Of a DNA stretch of 56,793 bases, positions 8,416 to 16,572 are shown in pieces. The notes beneath the pieces were generated by a model. That model was not told where the DNA came from, ran no database searches, and was given only the letters and a program-made list of their open reading frames with translations. This DNA is from Rhodocyclaceae bacterium. Lineage in GTDB: Bacteria; Pseudomonadota; Gammaproteobacteria; Burkholderiales; Rhodocyclaceae. The stretch covers positions 1-56,793 of the forward strand of contig JAPKHL010000006.1 of NCBI GenBank assembly GCA_026646875.1, given 5' to 3'. Both the position numbers and the translations under genes were made by a program. Numbering within the stretch: position 1 is the stretch's first letter; the number at the start of each line of letters is the position of its first letter.

Positions 8416-8832
8416 GGGGCTGCGGGCCGGCTCGATCGGTTTCAACCGGTGGATCTCCGCCACCGGACACCGCACCGGGGCACCGAGGTGGCGCCCAACG
8501 ATGCGGTCGAGGCGTCCGAAGATGCCGGCTGTGGTGGTGTAGCCGATGCGGTCCATCCAGGCGAGATCGCGGCACGGGAACGAGAAGGTCAGCAGATAAT
8601 CGCGACCGGGCCCGTTGTCCACGATGATGTGCAGGTCATCGACGAAGCGCCAGCCGGAAAGCGAGAACCCCGGGATCGAAGCGACCGGCTCGTCTTGCCG
8701 GACGCCCTGCTTCCGCAGCAGCTCGGCCAGGTCTGGCGGCGGTATTTCAGGCGTGGCGGGGTTGCCGGCGCAGGCCGCCAGAAAGGCACTGGCCAGCAGG
8801 ACGAGAAATCTCGGCGCGGGGAGCGACGCCAT
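8407..8832 (-). CDS. Small lipoprotein, DUF6491-like
   Basis: A 141-residue protein with a signal peptide and lipobox LAAC, so probably a lipid-anchored envelope protein. The mature part is soluble. A central hydrophobic beta-rich stretch (LHIIVDNGPGRDYLLTF) is followed by MDRIGYTTTAG, FGRLDRIVG and a conserved-looking Cys/Ile pair near the end. This layout resembles the DUF6491 family of gammaproteobacterial and betaproteobacterial lipoproteins, but the assignment is from memory of the pattern. It lies 40 bases downstream of rpoS and converges on the mltB-like gene. Function unknown. Confidence 0.8.
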   Translation of the reverse strand: MASLPAPRFLVLLASAFLAACAGNPATPEIPPPDLAELLRKQGVRQDEPVASIPGFSLSGWRFVDDLHIIVDNGPGRDYLLTFSFPCRDLAWMDRIGYTTTAGIFGRLDRIVGRHLGAPVRCPVAEIHRLKPIEPARSPSP

Positions 8833-8872
8833 GCGGTCCTCCGTTTTTGCCCGGCGTCCGGGAAGCGGCTGC

Positions 8873-9856
8873 CTAGAAAAAATTGTCGCGGGTCACGCCG
8901 CCGCGCCGGATGATGCGCCGCAGCTGGTCGAGTGCCTCGATCTGGATCTGGCGGACACGTTCACGCGTCAGCTTGAGATCGACGGCGATCTCCTCCAGCG
9001 TGCTCATCTCGGTGTTGCCAAGGCCGTAGCGGCGTTCGATCACCTGGCGCTGCTTGTCCGACAACTGGCCGACCCAGGATTCGAGCAGGTCGCCGACCTC
9101 GCTGGCCTGCAGGAGGTCCTCCGGATCGGGCGCGTTGTCGTCGGCGATGGCGTCGGCGATGGTGTGGTTGGGATCGATCTCCAGCGGCGCGTCGAGGGAG
9201 GCGATGTGCTCGTTGAGCGCCAGCACGCGGCGCACCTCGTCGATCGGCCGGTCGATCAGGTGGGCGATCTGCTCGGTGCTGATCTCGCGCCCGTTGGCCG
9301 ACTCCAGGTGGCGCACCGCGCGCAGGACGAGGTTGATTTCCTTGACCACATGCACCGGCAGACGGATGGTGCGGGACTGGTTCATGATCGCCCGCTCGAT
9401 GCTCTGGCGGATCCACCAGGTCGCGTAGGTGGAAAAGCGGAAACCGCGTTCGGGGTCGAATTTCTCGAGCGCATGGATCAGCCCGAGATTCCCCTCCTCG
9501 ACAAGATCGAGCAGGGGAATGCCGCGATGCAGGTAATGCTTGGCGATATTCACCACGAGCCGCAGGTTGTGCTCGATCATCTTCTGCCGGGCCAGGAACT
9601 CCCCGGCCCGCGCGCGGCGCGACCACTCGGCCTCCTCGGCCGGCGTGAACAGCGGCTTGGCGCCGATTTCGTTGAGATAGATCTGGGTGACGTCGCCCGC
9701 CGAGTCGAATTCGACCGTGGTCATGGCCTCCGCAGGAAGGACGCCCTCCTCATCACCCCCGGCACCCTCCGCGTCGAGTGCCTCGCCGGCTCCGTCCGCG
9801 TCCGGCGACCCCGGCTCGGGAATCTCTTCGTCGGCGAGGTCGGGATCGTCGGCCAT
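8873..9856 (-). CDS. rpoS: RNA polymerase sigma factor RpoS
   Basis: Stationary-phase and general-stress sigma factor. The 327-residue protein has an acidic N-terminal extension, region 1.2 (DVTQIYLNEIG), region 2 with NLGLIHALEKFDPERGFRFS and the -10-reading helix STYATWWIRQSIERAI, region 3, and region 4 with the -35-reading helix-turn-helix (TLEEIAVDLKLTRERVRQ). It starts 2 bases after the nlpD stop, in the conserved surE-pcm-nlpD-rpoS order. In enterobacteria a main rpoS promoter lies inside nlpD; the same may hold here but was not identified. Confidence 0.97.
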   Translation of the reverse strand: MADDPDLADEEIPEPGSPDADGAGEALDAEGAGGDEEGVLPAEAMTTVEFDSAGDVTQIYLNEIGAKPLFTPAEEAEWSRRARAGEFLARQKMIEHNLRLVVNIAKHYLHRGIPLLDLVEEGNLGLIHALEKFDPERGFRFSTYATWWIRQSIERAIMNQSRTIRLPVHVVKEINLVLRAVRHLESANGREISTEQIAHLIDRPIDEVRRVLALNEHIASLDAPLEIDPNHTIADAIADDNAPDPEDLLQASEVGDLLESWVGQLSDKQRQVIERRYGLGNTEMSTLEEIAVDLKLTRERVRQIQIEALDQLRRIIRRGGVTRDNFF

Positions 9857-9858
9857 GC

Positions 9859-10830
9859 TCAGCGCTGCGGCAGGTATTTGAGGGGATCGACGGGCTTGCC
9901 CTGACGCCGTACCTCAAAATGCAGCTTGACCTGGTCGGCGTCGGTATTGCCCATCTCGGCGATCTTCTGGCCCTTGCTCACGCTCTGCCCTTCCTTGACG
10001 AGGATCGCCTGGTTATGGGCGTAGGCCGACAGATAGGTGTTGTTGTGCTTGACGATCACCAGCTTGCCGTAGCCGCGCAGGCCGGTGCCGCTGTAGACCA
10101 CCTTGCCGTCGCCGGCGGCGACGACCGGATCGCCGGCCTTGCCGGCGATGTCGATGCCCTTGCTGCCGCCGTCGCTGTAGGTGGCGACCAACTTACCGCC
10201 GGCCGGCCAGATCCAGGCCACGTCATCGCCGTTGGCGGGGGCGGCCGGCGGCGCCGCCGGCGTGGCGGGCGGCACTGGCACTGGCGCCGGCACCGGTTCG
10301 GCGCGCGGTTCGGTACGCGGAGCGGGCGGTTCGGGCGGACGCACGCTGCCCTGCGCCATGGCGAGTGCCTGCTCGGAATAGGGTTCCTTGCCAGCCTTGG
10401 GCTCGCGCTTGAGCGTGTCGCTGTTCGCCGGTGGCGGTGCGACGACGCTGCCATCGAGCGCGCGCTTCTCGACCACCGGCGCACTGGCAATCGGCTGCGT
10501 CTGCGCGGTACCGGCCGCGACGGCGGCCGGCGCGGCCTCGCCCGGCCGGCGCACCAGCAGCTGCTGGCCGACCAGGATGCGCGAAGGATCGGTGATGTTG
10601 TTCCAGGCCGCCAGTTCGCGGTAATCGAGTCCGTACTCGAGGGCGATGCTGTACATCGTGTCGCCCTTCCTGACGATGTGCACATCCTTGCCCGGCAGCG
10701 GCGCGGCGACCGGCGCCGTGCCGCGCTCGACGACCGGGGCCGGCGCCTTGCTGGCGCAGCCCGCGAGCAGCGCGCCGGCAAGCAGCGCGGTCAGCACCGG
10801 ACGGACGATACTGGATCCTTGAAACCTCAT
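9859..10830 (-). CDS. nlpD: Murein hydrolase activator NlpD (LysM and LytM domains)
   Basis: Envelope lipoprotein that activates the amidase AmiC during cell separation. The 323-residue product has a lipobox (LLAGC), a LysM peptidoglycan-binding domain ([15 protein letters not shown] to [10 protein letters not shown]), a Pro/Ala-rich linker, and a C-terminal M23/LytM domain. In that domain the first zinc-ligand region reads [11 protein letters not shown], lacking the catalytic HxxxD arrangement, while LHFEVR keeps a later ligand position. This fits a non-catalytic activator, as known for NlpD/EnvC proteins. It overlaps pcm by 4 bases (ATGA) and precedes rpoS by 2. Confidence 0.96.
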   Translation of the reverse strand: MRFQGSSIVRPVLTALLAGALLAGCASKAPAPVVERGTAPVAAPLPGKDVHIVRKGDTMYSIALEYGLDYRELAAWNNITDPSRILVGQQLLVRRPGEAAPAAVAAGTAQTQPIASAPVVEKRALDGSVVAPPPANSDTLKREPKAGKEPYSEQALAMAQGSVRPPEPPAPRTEPRAEPVPAPVPVPPATPAAPPAAPANGDDVAWIWPAGGKLVATYSDGGSKGIDIAGKAGDPVVAAGDGKVVYSGTGLRGYGKLVIVKHNNTYLSAYAHNQAILVKEGQSVSKGQKIAEMGNTDADQVKLHFEVRRQGKPVDPLKYLPQR

Positions 10831-11480
10831 TCGACTCCCGTGAGAAGCGGGACGAAGCGCACGGCGTCGAGTCTGGTTTCGACGTAGCCCTCCGCCCGGT
10901 GTTCGATCAGCGACAGATACTGATCCCCCGTGCCCACCGGCAGCACCATTCTGCCACCGCAGGCGAGTTGCTGCAAAAGCGCCGGCGGCACGCGGGCGGC
11001 GGCGGCAGCGACGATGATGGTGTCAAACGGCGCTGCTGCAGGCAGGCCGAACTGCCCGTCGCCATGCAGCAGGTGGACCCGCGTTTCGCCGATGATCTCG
11101 AGGTTGCGGCGGGCCCGCGCCAGCAGGGGCTCGATGCGCTCGATGGCATGCACCTCGCCGGCGAGCTGGGCGAGCACGGCCGCCTGGTAGCCGCAACCGG
11201 CGCCGATCTCGAGGGTCCGGCCGAGCTCGCGTCCGGCACGCAGCAGTTCGATCATGCGCGCCACGATGAAGGGTTGCGAAATGGTCTGGGCGAATCCCAG
11301 CGGCAGGGCGGTATCCTCGTAGGCGCGCGAGGCGAGCGCCTCCTCGACGAAGACATGGCGCGGCACGGCGGCGATCGCGGCCAGCACCCGTTCGTCGCGG
11401 ATGCCCTTCTCGCGCAGCCGCTCGATCATGCGCGCCCGCGTGCGCGCCGAGGTCATGCCGATCCCGGCGAGCACGCTCAT
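10827..11480 (-). CDS. pcm: Protein-L-isoaspartate O-methyltransferase
   Basis: SAM-dependent enzyme that methylates isoaspartyl residues in damaged proteins and so starts their repair. The 217-residue protein carries the SAM-binding motif [17 protein letters not shown], the conserved PRHVFVEE segment near the N-terminus and the VPPALLQQL region; length is normal. The ATG at 11480 overlaps the surE stop as ATGA, and the 3' end overlaps nlpD in the same way. The N-terminal region [22 protein letters not shown] fits the family. Confidence 0.96.
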   Translation of the reverse strand: MSVLAGIGMTSARTRARMIERLREKGIRDERVLAAIAAVPRHVFVEEALASRAYEDTALPLGFAQTISQPFIVARMIELLRAGRELGRTLEIGAGCGYQAAVLAQLAGEVHAIERIEPLLARARRNLEIIGETRVHLLHGDGQFGLPAAAPFDTIIVAAAAARVPPALLQQLACGGRMVLPVGTGDQYLSLIEHRAEGYVETRLDAVRFVPLLTGVE

Positions 11481-12220
11481 CGGCCAAGCCACTCCCGCAC
11501 GACGGCCAGCTGGGCGGTGTGCGTCAGATCGATCTGCAAGGGGGTAACCGAGACGCAGCGCTGGGCGACGGCGTGGAAATCGGTCCCCTCGCCGGCATCC
11601 TGCGCCGAACCGGCGGCGCCGACCCAATAGACGGTTTCGTTGCGCGGCGTCAGCGTGCGCACCACGGGTTCGGCCTTGTGGCGTTTGCCGAGACGGGTCA
11701 CGACAGTGCCCCGCAGCTCTTCGTAGGGCACGTCCGGCACGTTCAGGTTGAGCAGCAGCGGCTTGCGGATCGCCTGTCGTTGCAGCCGCTCGACCCATTC
11801 GCGCGCCACCCGGGCCGCCGTCTCGAAATGCGCGCCGTCCTTGCTGCACAACGATACCGCCAGGGAGGGCACGCCAAGCAGATAGCCCTCGGTCGCCGCC
11901 GCCACCGTGCCCGAGTAGATCGTATCGTCGCCCATGTTGGCGCCGTGGTTGATGCCCGAGACGACCATGTCGGGCAATTCGTCGAGCATGCCGGTGACCG
12001 CGAGGTGCACGCAGTCGGTCGGCGTGCCGTTGACGTAATGAAAGCCGTTGGCGGCCCGGCGCAGGGAAAGCGGGCGATCGAGCGTGAGGGAATTGCTCGC
12101 GCCGCTGCGGTCGCGTTCGGGGGCGACGACCGTCACGCTGGCGATCTCGCCGAGCGCACGGGCAAGATGCTCGATCCCCGGCGCAAAATAGCCGTCGTCG
12201 TTGCTCAGAAGAATGCGCAT
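11477..12220 (-). CDS. surE: 5'/3'-nucleotidase SurE
   Basis: Metal-dependent nucleoside monophosphate phosphatase linked to stationary-phase survival. The 247-residue product starts [15 protein letters not shown] with the metal-binding DD pair. It contains [22 protein letters not shown] and [19 protein letters not shown], all canonical. A second in-frame ATG two codons upstream (12226) is also possible; neither has a clear Shine-Dalgarno sequence. First gene of surE-pcm-nlpD-rpoS, with two small hairpins in its leader. Confidence 0.96.
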   Translation of the reverse strand: MRILLSNDDGYFAPGIEHLARALGEIASVTVVAPERDRSGASNSLTLDRPLSLRRAANGFHYVNGTPTDCVHLAVTGMLDELPDMVVSGINHGANMGDDTIYSGTVAAATEGYLLGVPSLAVSLCSKDGAHFETAARVAREWVERLQRQAIRKPLLLNLNVPDVPYEELRGTVVTRLGKRHKAEPVVRTLTPRNETVYWVGAAGSAQDAGEGTDFHAVAQRCVSVTPLQIDLTHTAQLAVVREWLGR

Positions 12221-12276
12221 TGCCATCCAGGAAAGCGGAAAACCGAGGGAAACCAGAGCCTTGGAGGGCCCGCCGA

Positions 12277-12325
12277 TGCCCGGAACGCAATCCGGGCAGG
12301 GATGCCAGGCCCCTGCCCCGGCATC
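12277..12325 (-). other. Two small hairpins in the surE leader
   Basis: TGCCCGGA (12277-12284) pairs with TCCGGGCA (12291-12298), and GATGCC (12301-12306) pairs with GGCATC (12320-12325). Both lie between the candidate -10 and the surE start. They may be structural features of the leader or a weak upstream terminator for the GGDEF gene; they match no riboswitch I recognise. Confidence 0.35.
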
Positions 12326-12339
12326 GAAAACAAGGGCGG

Positions 12340-12345
12340 ATATTA
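12340..12345 (-). promoter_or_regulatory. Candidate -10 element for surE
   Basis: The minus strand reads GGCTAATATCC, with TAATAT as the -10-like hexamer (four of six to TATAAT), about 119 bases before the surE ATG. No standard -35 is seen. Confidence 0.3.
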
Positions 12346-12407
12346 GCCGAAAACCGCCGCCCCCGCGAGATTGCCCGGCAGTTCGCCGGACGCGGCAGGG
12401 CGCCGTT

Positions 12408-13130
12408 TCAGGCGCACTCGACGCGGTTCTTGCCGGCTGCCTTGGCCCGATAGACGGCAGCGTCGGCGCGTGCCAGCAGGATCTCGAGCGACTCGTCCGG
12501 CTGCACCTCGGCGATGCCGGCGCTGAAGGACAGCGCGAAGTCCTCGTCCGCGAACTCGACCGGAGTGGCGGCAAGACGCGTCTGCAAACGCAGAAGCGTC
12601 GCGCGGGCAGCCGGCAGATCGGCTTCCGGCAGCAACAGAACGAACTCCTCGCCACCGAAGCGCGCCAGGAGGTCGCCCGGACGCAGCGCGGCGCGCAGGG
12701 TTTCGACGCAATGCACCAGCGCCCGGTCGCCGGCCTGGTGCCCGCGCGTATCGTTGATGCGCTTGAAATCGTCCAGATCGATCAGCGCCAGCGCAAGCGG
12801 CGCGCCGGCACGGCGACAGCGGGCCATTTCGCGCGCGAAGCCGTCGGCGAACGCCCGCCGGTTCGGCGCACCGGTCAGGGAATCGGTCGCCGCGGCGGCC
12901 TGCGCTTCGGCCAGAGCCCGCTCCAGCTCGGCGATGCGCATCTCGGCCGCCAGCAGTTCGAGCATGCCGGCGTCGCGTACCACCTGTTCGGCCAGCGGCA
13001 GCAACGTTCGCGGCGGAGTCATCGCGGCGGGCGGCACGTGGAACGGCGCGGCGGCAGCGAGCGAGCGCCGGTGCAGACGGCGCGATGCCGGGCGGCAGGC
13101 AAAGAGGGCGGGGGAACGTTCCTGGCTCAC
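12408..13130 (-). CDS. Diguanylate cyclase (GGDEF domain)
   Basis: A 240-residue soluble protein that should make c-di-GMP from two GTP. An N-terminal basic segment leads into a helix with coiled-coil character (residues about 60-85) and then the GGDEF domain: [31 protein letters not shown], and the active-site loop as GGEEF. An I-site motif RPGD sits five residues before GGEEF, so product inhibition is likely. There is no recognised sensory domain, so input would come from the short N-terminus or from expression. Not obviously in an operon; it lies upstream of surE with a 187-base gap. Confidence 0.93.
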   Translation of the reverse strand: MSQERSPALFACRPASRRLHRRSLAAAAPFHVPPAAMTPPRTLLPLAEQVVRDAGMLELLAAEMRIAELERALAEAQAAAATDSLTGAPNRRAFADGFAREMARCRRAGAPLALALIDLDDFKRINDTRGHQAGDRALVHCVETLRAALRPGDLLARFGGEEFVLLLPEADLPAARATLLRLQTRLAATPVEFADEDFALSFSAGIAEVQPDESLEILLARADAAVYRAKAAGKNRVECA

Positions 13131-13228
13131 GATCGGGTCTCCACGACGGCGGTCCGGACGGACCGTCGGGTGACTCTACGGCCACCGGGGAGAAACCTTG
13201 AGAGGGTTCTGAAAAACGAACCTCAACC

Positions 13229-13246
13229 AATTGTTTAAAAACAATT
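13229..13246. other. AT-rich palindrome between NnrS-like and GGDEF genes
   Basis: AATTGTTT and AAACAATT form an inverted repeat separated by two A residues, followed toward the NnrS-like stop by a run of eight A (T on the coding strand). It stands out in the GC-rich background. It may be a weak terminator for the NnrS-like gene, although the T-run precedes rather than follows the repeat. It may equally be a regulator site upstream of the GGDEF gene. Confidence 0.35.
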
Positions 13247-13260
13247 AGTCAGAAAAAAAA

Positions 13261-14391
13261 TCACCCCCCCGGGGGTTCCGGACGCTTTCTGGAGACCAGG
13301 GCGCGCAGCAGGGCAAGGGCAAAATGCAGCAACGCCGCTGCCGCCAGCCAGTAGCCGCCGTCGCTGCCGGCAAGCAGCAGGCTGCCGGCGAGCAGGAAGG
13401 CGAGAGCACGCGCGGCCCCTCCCGCAACCAGCAGGGCGCGCATGGCGTCGCGCACGGGCGTGCGCGGTCCCGGCCAGCGCCAGACCGGCAGCAGCTGCGA
13501 CAGCGCGCCGGTGACCAGCGGCAGGAGAAAGGCTAGCACGAAGGCAGCAACCGCGGCGCGCCCCTCGGTAACGCCGAAGGCATGGGCAACCCCGACGTCG
13601 ATCAGCAGAACGAAGCCGAGCAGAGCCACGCCCAGCGCGGCGCCGGCCCCGTCGCCGGCCAGCGTTCGCCAGCCGTAACGGTGCAGCCAGGCACGCCCGA
13701 GGCGCAGGCAGACGGCCAGCAGCAGGAGCGCACCGAGCAGGGCCAGCGGACGCCAGAATGCCGCGCCCAGGGCCACCGCCAGGACGCCGCCGAGCGCCAG
13801 CGGCAGATCGCGGCGCAGGCGGGCGGCGGCCTCGGCGTCCGGCCCGCTGAGCACGGTCGGCAGCAGCACCTGCAGCGTGCCGATGGCGGTCAGTCCGATG
13901 AAACCGAGCGTGTTCAGGTGGAGATGGGCAAGTCGCAAGGGATGCCGCAGCTCCGGCCAGAGCAGCATCGGCGGCACCAGCGCGAGCGCCAGCGCCAGCA
14001 CGCCGATTGCGGCGAGATACCAGCGCCAGCCGGGATGCGGCTTGCCGAGCGTGCGACGGGCGCGCACCAGCAGCCAGCCGGCGAAAGCGCAGGCCAGGAC
14101 GACGCCCGCCGTAGCGGCGGGATGGAGCCACAGCGGATGTTCGGCGAAGCCGAGGAAGGCGAGGAGACCGACGCCCTGCAGCAGGAACGGCAGGGTGCGC
14201 AGCAGGCGCCCGGGAGGGCCGCTGCGGGTGAGGACCGGGACGAAGTGGCTGATCGCGCCGAAGATCAGCGGCAGGATGCCGAGGGCAAAGACGAGGTGCG
14301 CCGCAGCGAGGACCGAGAGGGTCCCGAGGTGTAGCAGGAGCAGGCCGCCCGCGAAGCAGGCGACGGCACACAGACCCAGCCAGATCAGCAT
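13261..14391 (-). CDS. NnrS-like multi-pass membrane protein
   Basis: A 376-residue, very hydrophobic protein with about twelve predicted transmembrane helices, ending in a short basic tail (SRKRPEPPGG). Conserved-looking histidines include ISHFVPV and HLHLNTLGFIGL; such His-bearing helices recall the NnrS / haem-copper oxidase-like membrane proteins tied to nitric-oxide metabolism. The start MLIWLGLCAV was preferred to a longer frame whose extra N-terminus looks non-coding. It lies 34 bases after a DUF2249 gene, a pairing often seen in denitrification or NO-stress loci. The family call is by pattern only. The last codons contain a G7 tract. Confidence 0.7.
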   Translation of the reverse strand: MLIWLGLCAVACFAGGLLLLHLGTLSVLAAAHLVFALGILPLIFGAISHFVPVLTRSGPPGRLLRTLPFLLQGVGLLAFLGFAEHPLWLHPAATAGVVLACAFAGWLLVRARRTLGKPHPGWRWYLAAIGVLALALALVPPMLLWPELRHPLRLAHLHLNTLGFIGLTAIGTLQVLLPTVLSGPDAEAAARLRRDLPLALGGVLAVALGAAFWRPLALLGALLLLAVCLRLGRAWLHRYGWRTLAGDGAGAALGVALLGFVLLIDVGVAHAFGVTEGRAAVAAFVLAFLLPLVTGALSQLLPVWRWPGPRTPVRDAMRALLVAGGAARALAFLLAGSLLLAGSDGGYWLAAAALLHFALALLRALVSRKRPEPPGG

Positions 14392-14425
14392 GCCGTTCCC
14401 CGGCGGGCGGCGCGTTGGCGCTGGA

Positions 14426-14683
14426 TCAGCCGCGCTTGGCGAAATCGATGACGATGGCACCCGGCTCGCGCTGGACGTAGCTGATCTCAACCGCCTCGCC
14501 ATAGCGGGCCTGCAGCTGGGCGAGCAGGGGCAGCGGATCGTGGTCGTTGCAGAAACGCATCGTCTCGCCGGGCATCAGCGCGTCGAGCGCGCCGAAGATG
14601 GCGGCGTGGCGGAAGCGCTTGGCGATGCCGCGCGCGTCGAACGGGTAGAGGGCTTCCGGGGTGGTGTGGTTGCAGACGTGCAT
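14426..14683 (-). CDS. DUF2249 domain protein
   Basis: A small soluble protein of 85 residues. It has the DUF2249 pattern: an early FDARG segment, then MRFCNDHDPLPLL and a C-terminal hydrophobic strand (GAIVIDF). The ATG at 14683 is well supported by AAGGAGAG about 6 bases upstream; a longer reading frame is discarded. DUF2249 proteins resemble TusA/SirA-like folds and commonly sit with hemerythrin, NnrS and nitrite-reduction genes, but the biochemical role is unknown. Probably co-transcribed with the downstream NnrS-like gene. Confidence 0.88.
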   Translation of the reverse strand: MHVCNHTTPEALYPFDARGIAKRFRHAAIFGALDALMPGETMRFCNDHDPLPLLAQLQARYGEAVEISYVQREPGAIVIDFAKRG

Positions 14684-14755
14684 CGTACTCTCCTTGAATT
14701 CATCAAACTGTGAGGCATGGGAGGACAATTTTCCCGCCGGCCAGCCCCAACGTCT

Positions 14756-14769
14756 TTGATCTAAATGCG
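14756..14769. promoter_or_regulatory. Possible FNR/Anr-type half site
   Basis: TTGAT followed by four bases and ATGCG keeps one perfect half of the TTGAT-N4-ATCAA motif, 73 bases upstream of the DUF2249 start. The other half matches only two of five positions, so this is tentative. It is mentioned because the downstream pair looks NO- or anaerobiosis-related. Confidence 0.2.
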
Positions 14770-14770
14770 C

Positions 14771-14797
14771 GATGCCCCCGAAAGTTCCGGGGGCATC
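14771..14797 (-). terminator. Terminator hairpin after hom
   Basis: GATGCCCCCG and CGGGGGCATC form a perfect 10-bp stem with a 7-base loop, starting 15 bases past the hom stop on the minus strand. The trailing sequence (GCGCATTTAG) has only a short T stretch. It separates the hom operon from the DUF2249 gene. Confidence 0.75.
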
Positions 14798-14812
14798 GGA
14801 TGGCGCACGGGC

Positions 14813-16123
14813 TTACTGGAGTTCCTCGAGGCGCAGGCGGGTGAGCTTGCCCTTCACCGCCGGCAGGTCCTCGATGCGGGCGATCGCCGCATCGATGTTC
14901 TTTTCGCGCGTCTGGTGCGTGAGGATGATGATGTCGGTCTGCTCCTCACCCTCGCCCGGCTCGCGCTGGATCATCGCATCGATCGAGATCTGCTGGTCGG
15001 CGAGGATGCGGGTGATGTCGGCGAGCACGCCGGGCTTGTCCTCGACACGCAGGCGCAGGTAATAGCTGGTGACGATCTCGGACAACGGCAGGATCGGCAG
15101 ATCGACCATCGCCCCCGGCTGGAAGGCAAGATGCGGCACACGGTGCTCGGGATCGGCGGTGTGCATGCGCGTGACGTCGACCAGATCGGCGATCACCGCC
15201 GAGGCGGTCGGCTCGGCGCCGGCGCCCTTGCCGTAGTAGAGCGTGGCGCCGACGGCGTCGCCCTTGACCAGCACGGCGTTCATCGCGCCCTCGACGTTGG
15301 CGATCAGGCGCTTGGCGGGAATCAGCGTCGGATGCACGCGCAGCTCGACCCCCTCGGGGCGGCGCTTGGCGATGCCAAGCAGCTTGATGCGGTAGCCGAG
15401 CTGTTCGGCGTACTTGATGTCGGCGGCGTCGAGCTTGCTGATGCCCTCGACGTGCGCCTTGTCGAACTGCACCGGAATGCCGAAGGCAATGGCCGAGATG
15501 ATGGTCGCCTTGTGCGCGGCGTCGACGCCCTCGATGTCGAAGGTCGGATCGGCCTCGGCATAGCCGAGCCGCTGCGCCTCCTTGAGCACGGTCTCGAAGG
15601 GAAGGCCCTTGTCGCGCATCTCGGAGAGGATGAAGTTGGTGGTGCCGTTGATGATGCCGGCCGCCCACTCGATGCGGTTGGCGGTGAGACCCTCGCGCAG
15701 TGCCTTGATGATCGGGATGCCGCCGGCCACGGCTGCCTCGAAGGCGACCATGACGCCCTTCTGCTGCGCGGCGGTGAAGATCTCGGTGCCATGCACGGCG
15801 AGCAGCGCCTTGTTGGCGGTCACCACGTGCTTGCCGTTGGCGATGGCCTGCATCACCACGTCCTTGGCAACGCCGTAGCCACCGATCAGCTCGACAACGA
15901 TATCGACCTCGGGATCGCGCACCACGGCAAAGGCATCGTCGGTGATCCTGCAGGCGCCACCGGTCACCTGCTTCGCCAGCTCGACGTTCTTGTCGGCAAC
16001 GACGGTAATCTGGATCGGACGCCCGGCGCGGCGGGTAATCTCCTCCGCGTTGCGCTTGAGGACGGTCCAGGTGCCGCCGCCGACGGTGCCGATGCCGATG
16101 AGGCCTACATTGATGGGTTTCAT
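14813..16123 (-). CDS. hom: Homoserine dehydrogenase
   Basis: Reduces aspartate semialdehyde to homoserine with NAD(P)H, the branch point to threonine and methionine. The 436-residue protein has the Rossmann motif GLIGIGTVGGG, the catalytic-domain signatures AGGIPIIKALREG and NGTTNFIL, and a C-terminal ACT domain (VEDKPGVLADITRILADQ), which in the family senses threonine. The ATG at 16123 is preceded by AGGAAGGTGAT, a strong ribosome-binding site. It overlaps the GNAT gene stop (ATGA). thrC is not adjacent; it lies at 40.5 kb. Confidence 0.97.
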   Translation of the reverse strand: MKPINVGLIGIGTVGGGTWTVLKRNAEEITRRAGRPIQITVVADKNVELAKQVTGGACRITDDAFAVVRDPEVDIVVELIGGYGVAKDVVMQAIANGKHVVTANKALLAVHGTEIFTAAQQKGVMVAFEAAVAGGIPIIKALREGLTANRIEWAAGIINGTTNFILSEMRDKGLPFETVLKEAQRLGYAEADPTFDIEGVDAAHKATIISAIAFGIPVQFDKAHVEGISKLDAADIKYAEQLGYRIKLLGIAKRRPEGVELRVHPTLIPAKRLIANVEGAMNAVLVKGDAVGATLYYGKGAGAEPTASAVIADLVDVTRMHTADPEHRVPHLAFQPGAMVDLPILPLSEIVTSYYLRLRVEDKPGVLADITRILADQQISIDAMIQREPGEGEEQTDIIILTHQTREKNIDAAIARIEDLPAVKGKLTRLRLEELQ

Positions 16124-16572
16124 TTGTTGATCACCTTCCTGAAGCAAAACGAGGAAACGGACATTCCCTCACGAAAATAGAATTTGTGCGCCCCGGCCCG
16201 CTGCACGCCGGAATCGAGTGCCAGCACATCGCAACCGAGCTGGCACGCCTTCACCTGCAGCCAGTCGAACAACATTCTGCCGTAGCCCTGCGAGCGCCGC
16301 GCCTCGTCGGCGACCAGATCGTCCACATAGAGGCGGCGGCCCTCGTAGGTGTTCTCGATCAGCCGCCAGAGCGCCAGCGCGCGCACCGCGCCGTCTTCCG
16401 CGACCACCGCCATGCGCCCGCCGTTGGCGAACACCTGCCGCAAGCGTTCCGCGTAGGCGTCCGGCAGGGCCGGCCGCAGCTGGCGATGCACGTGTTCGGC
16501 GCGGTCCAGCCATGCCGGCGCGGCAAGCGCGCCGTCGGCCGCCGTCACCTCGACGACCTCAGGCCGTGCCAT
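16120..16572 (-). CDS. GNAT family N-acetyltransferase
   Basis: A 150-residue acetyltransferase that would move an acetyl group from acetyl-CoA to an unidentified amine. The acetyl-CoA-binding motif A is visible as VDDLVADEARRSQGYGRML, followed by the beta5/alpha4 region (GCDVLALDSG) and the end motif AHKFYFREGM typical of GNATs. The ATG at 16572 overlaps the end of alaA by 14 bases, and its stop overlaps the hom start by 4. It is therefore coupled between an aminotransferase and homoserine dehydrogenase. The target is unknown. Confidence 0.88.
   Translation of the reverse strand: MARPEVVEVTAADGALAAPAWLDRAEHVHRQLRPALPDAYAERLRQVFANGGRMAVVAEDGAVRALALWRLIENTYEGRRLYVDDLVADEARRSQGYGRMLFDWLQVKACQLGCDVLALDSGVQRAGAHKFYFREGMSVSSFCFRKVINK

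Noticed and set aside
13235..14371. 378-residue Arg/Ala-rich minus-strand frame overlapping the NnrS-like gene
   Set aside because: The alternative frame has no hydrophobic segments or domain; the overlapping frame encodes a clean 12-helix membrane protein.
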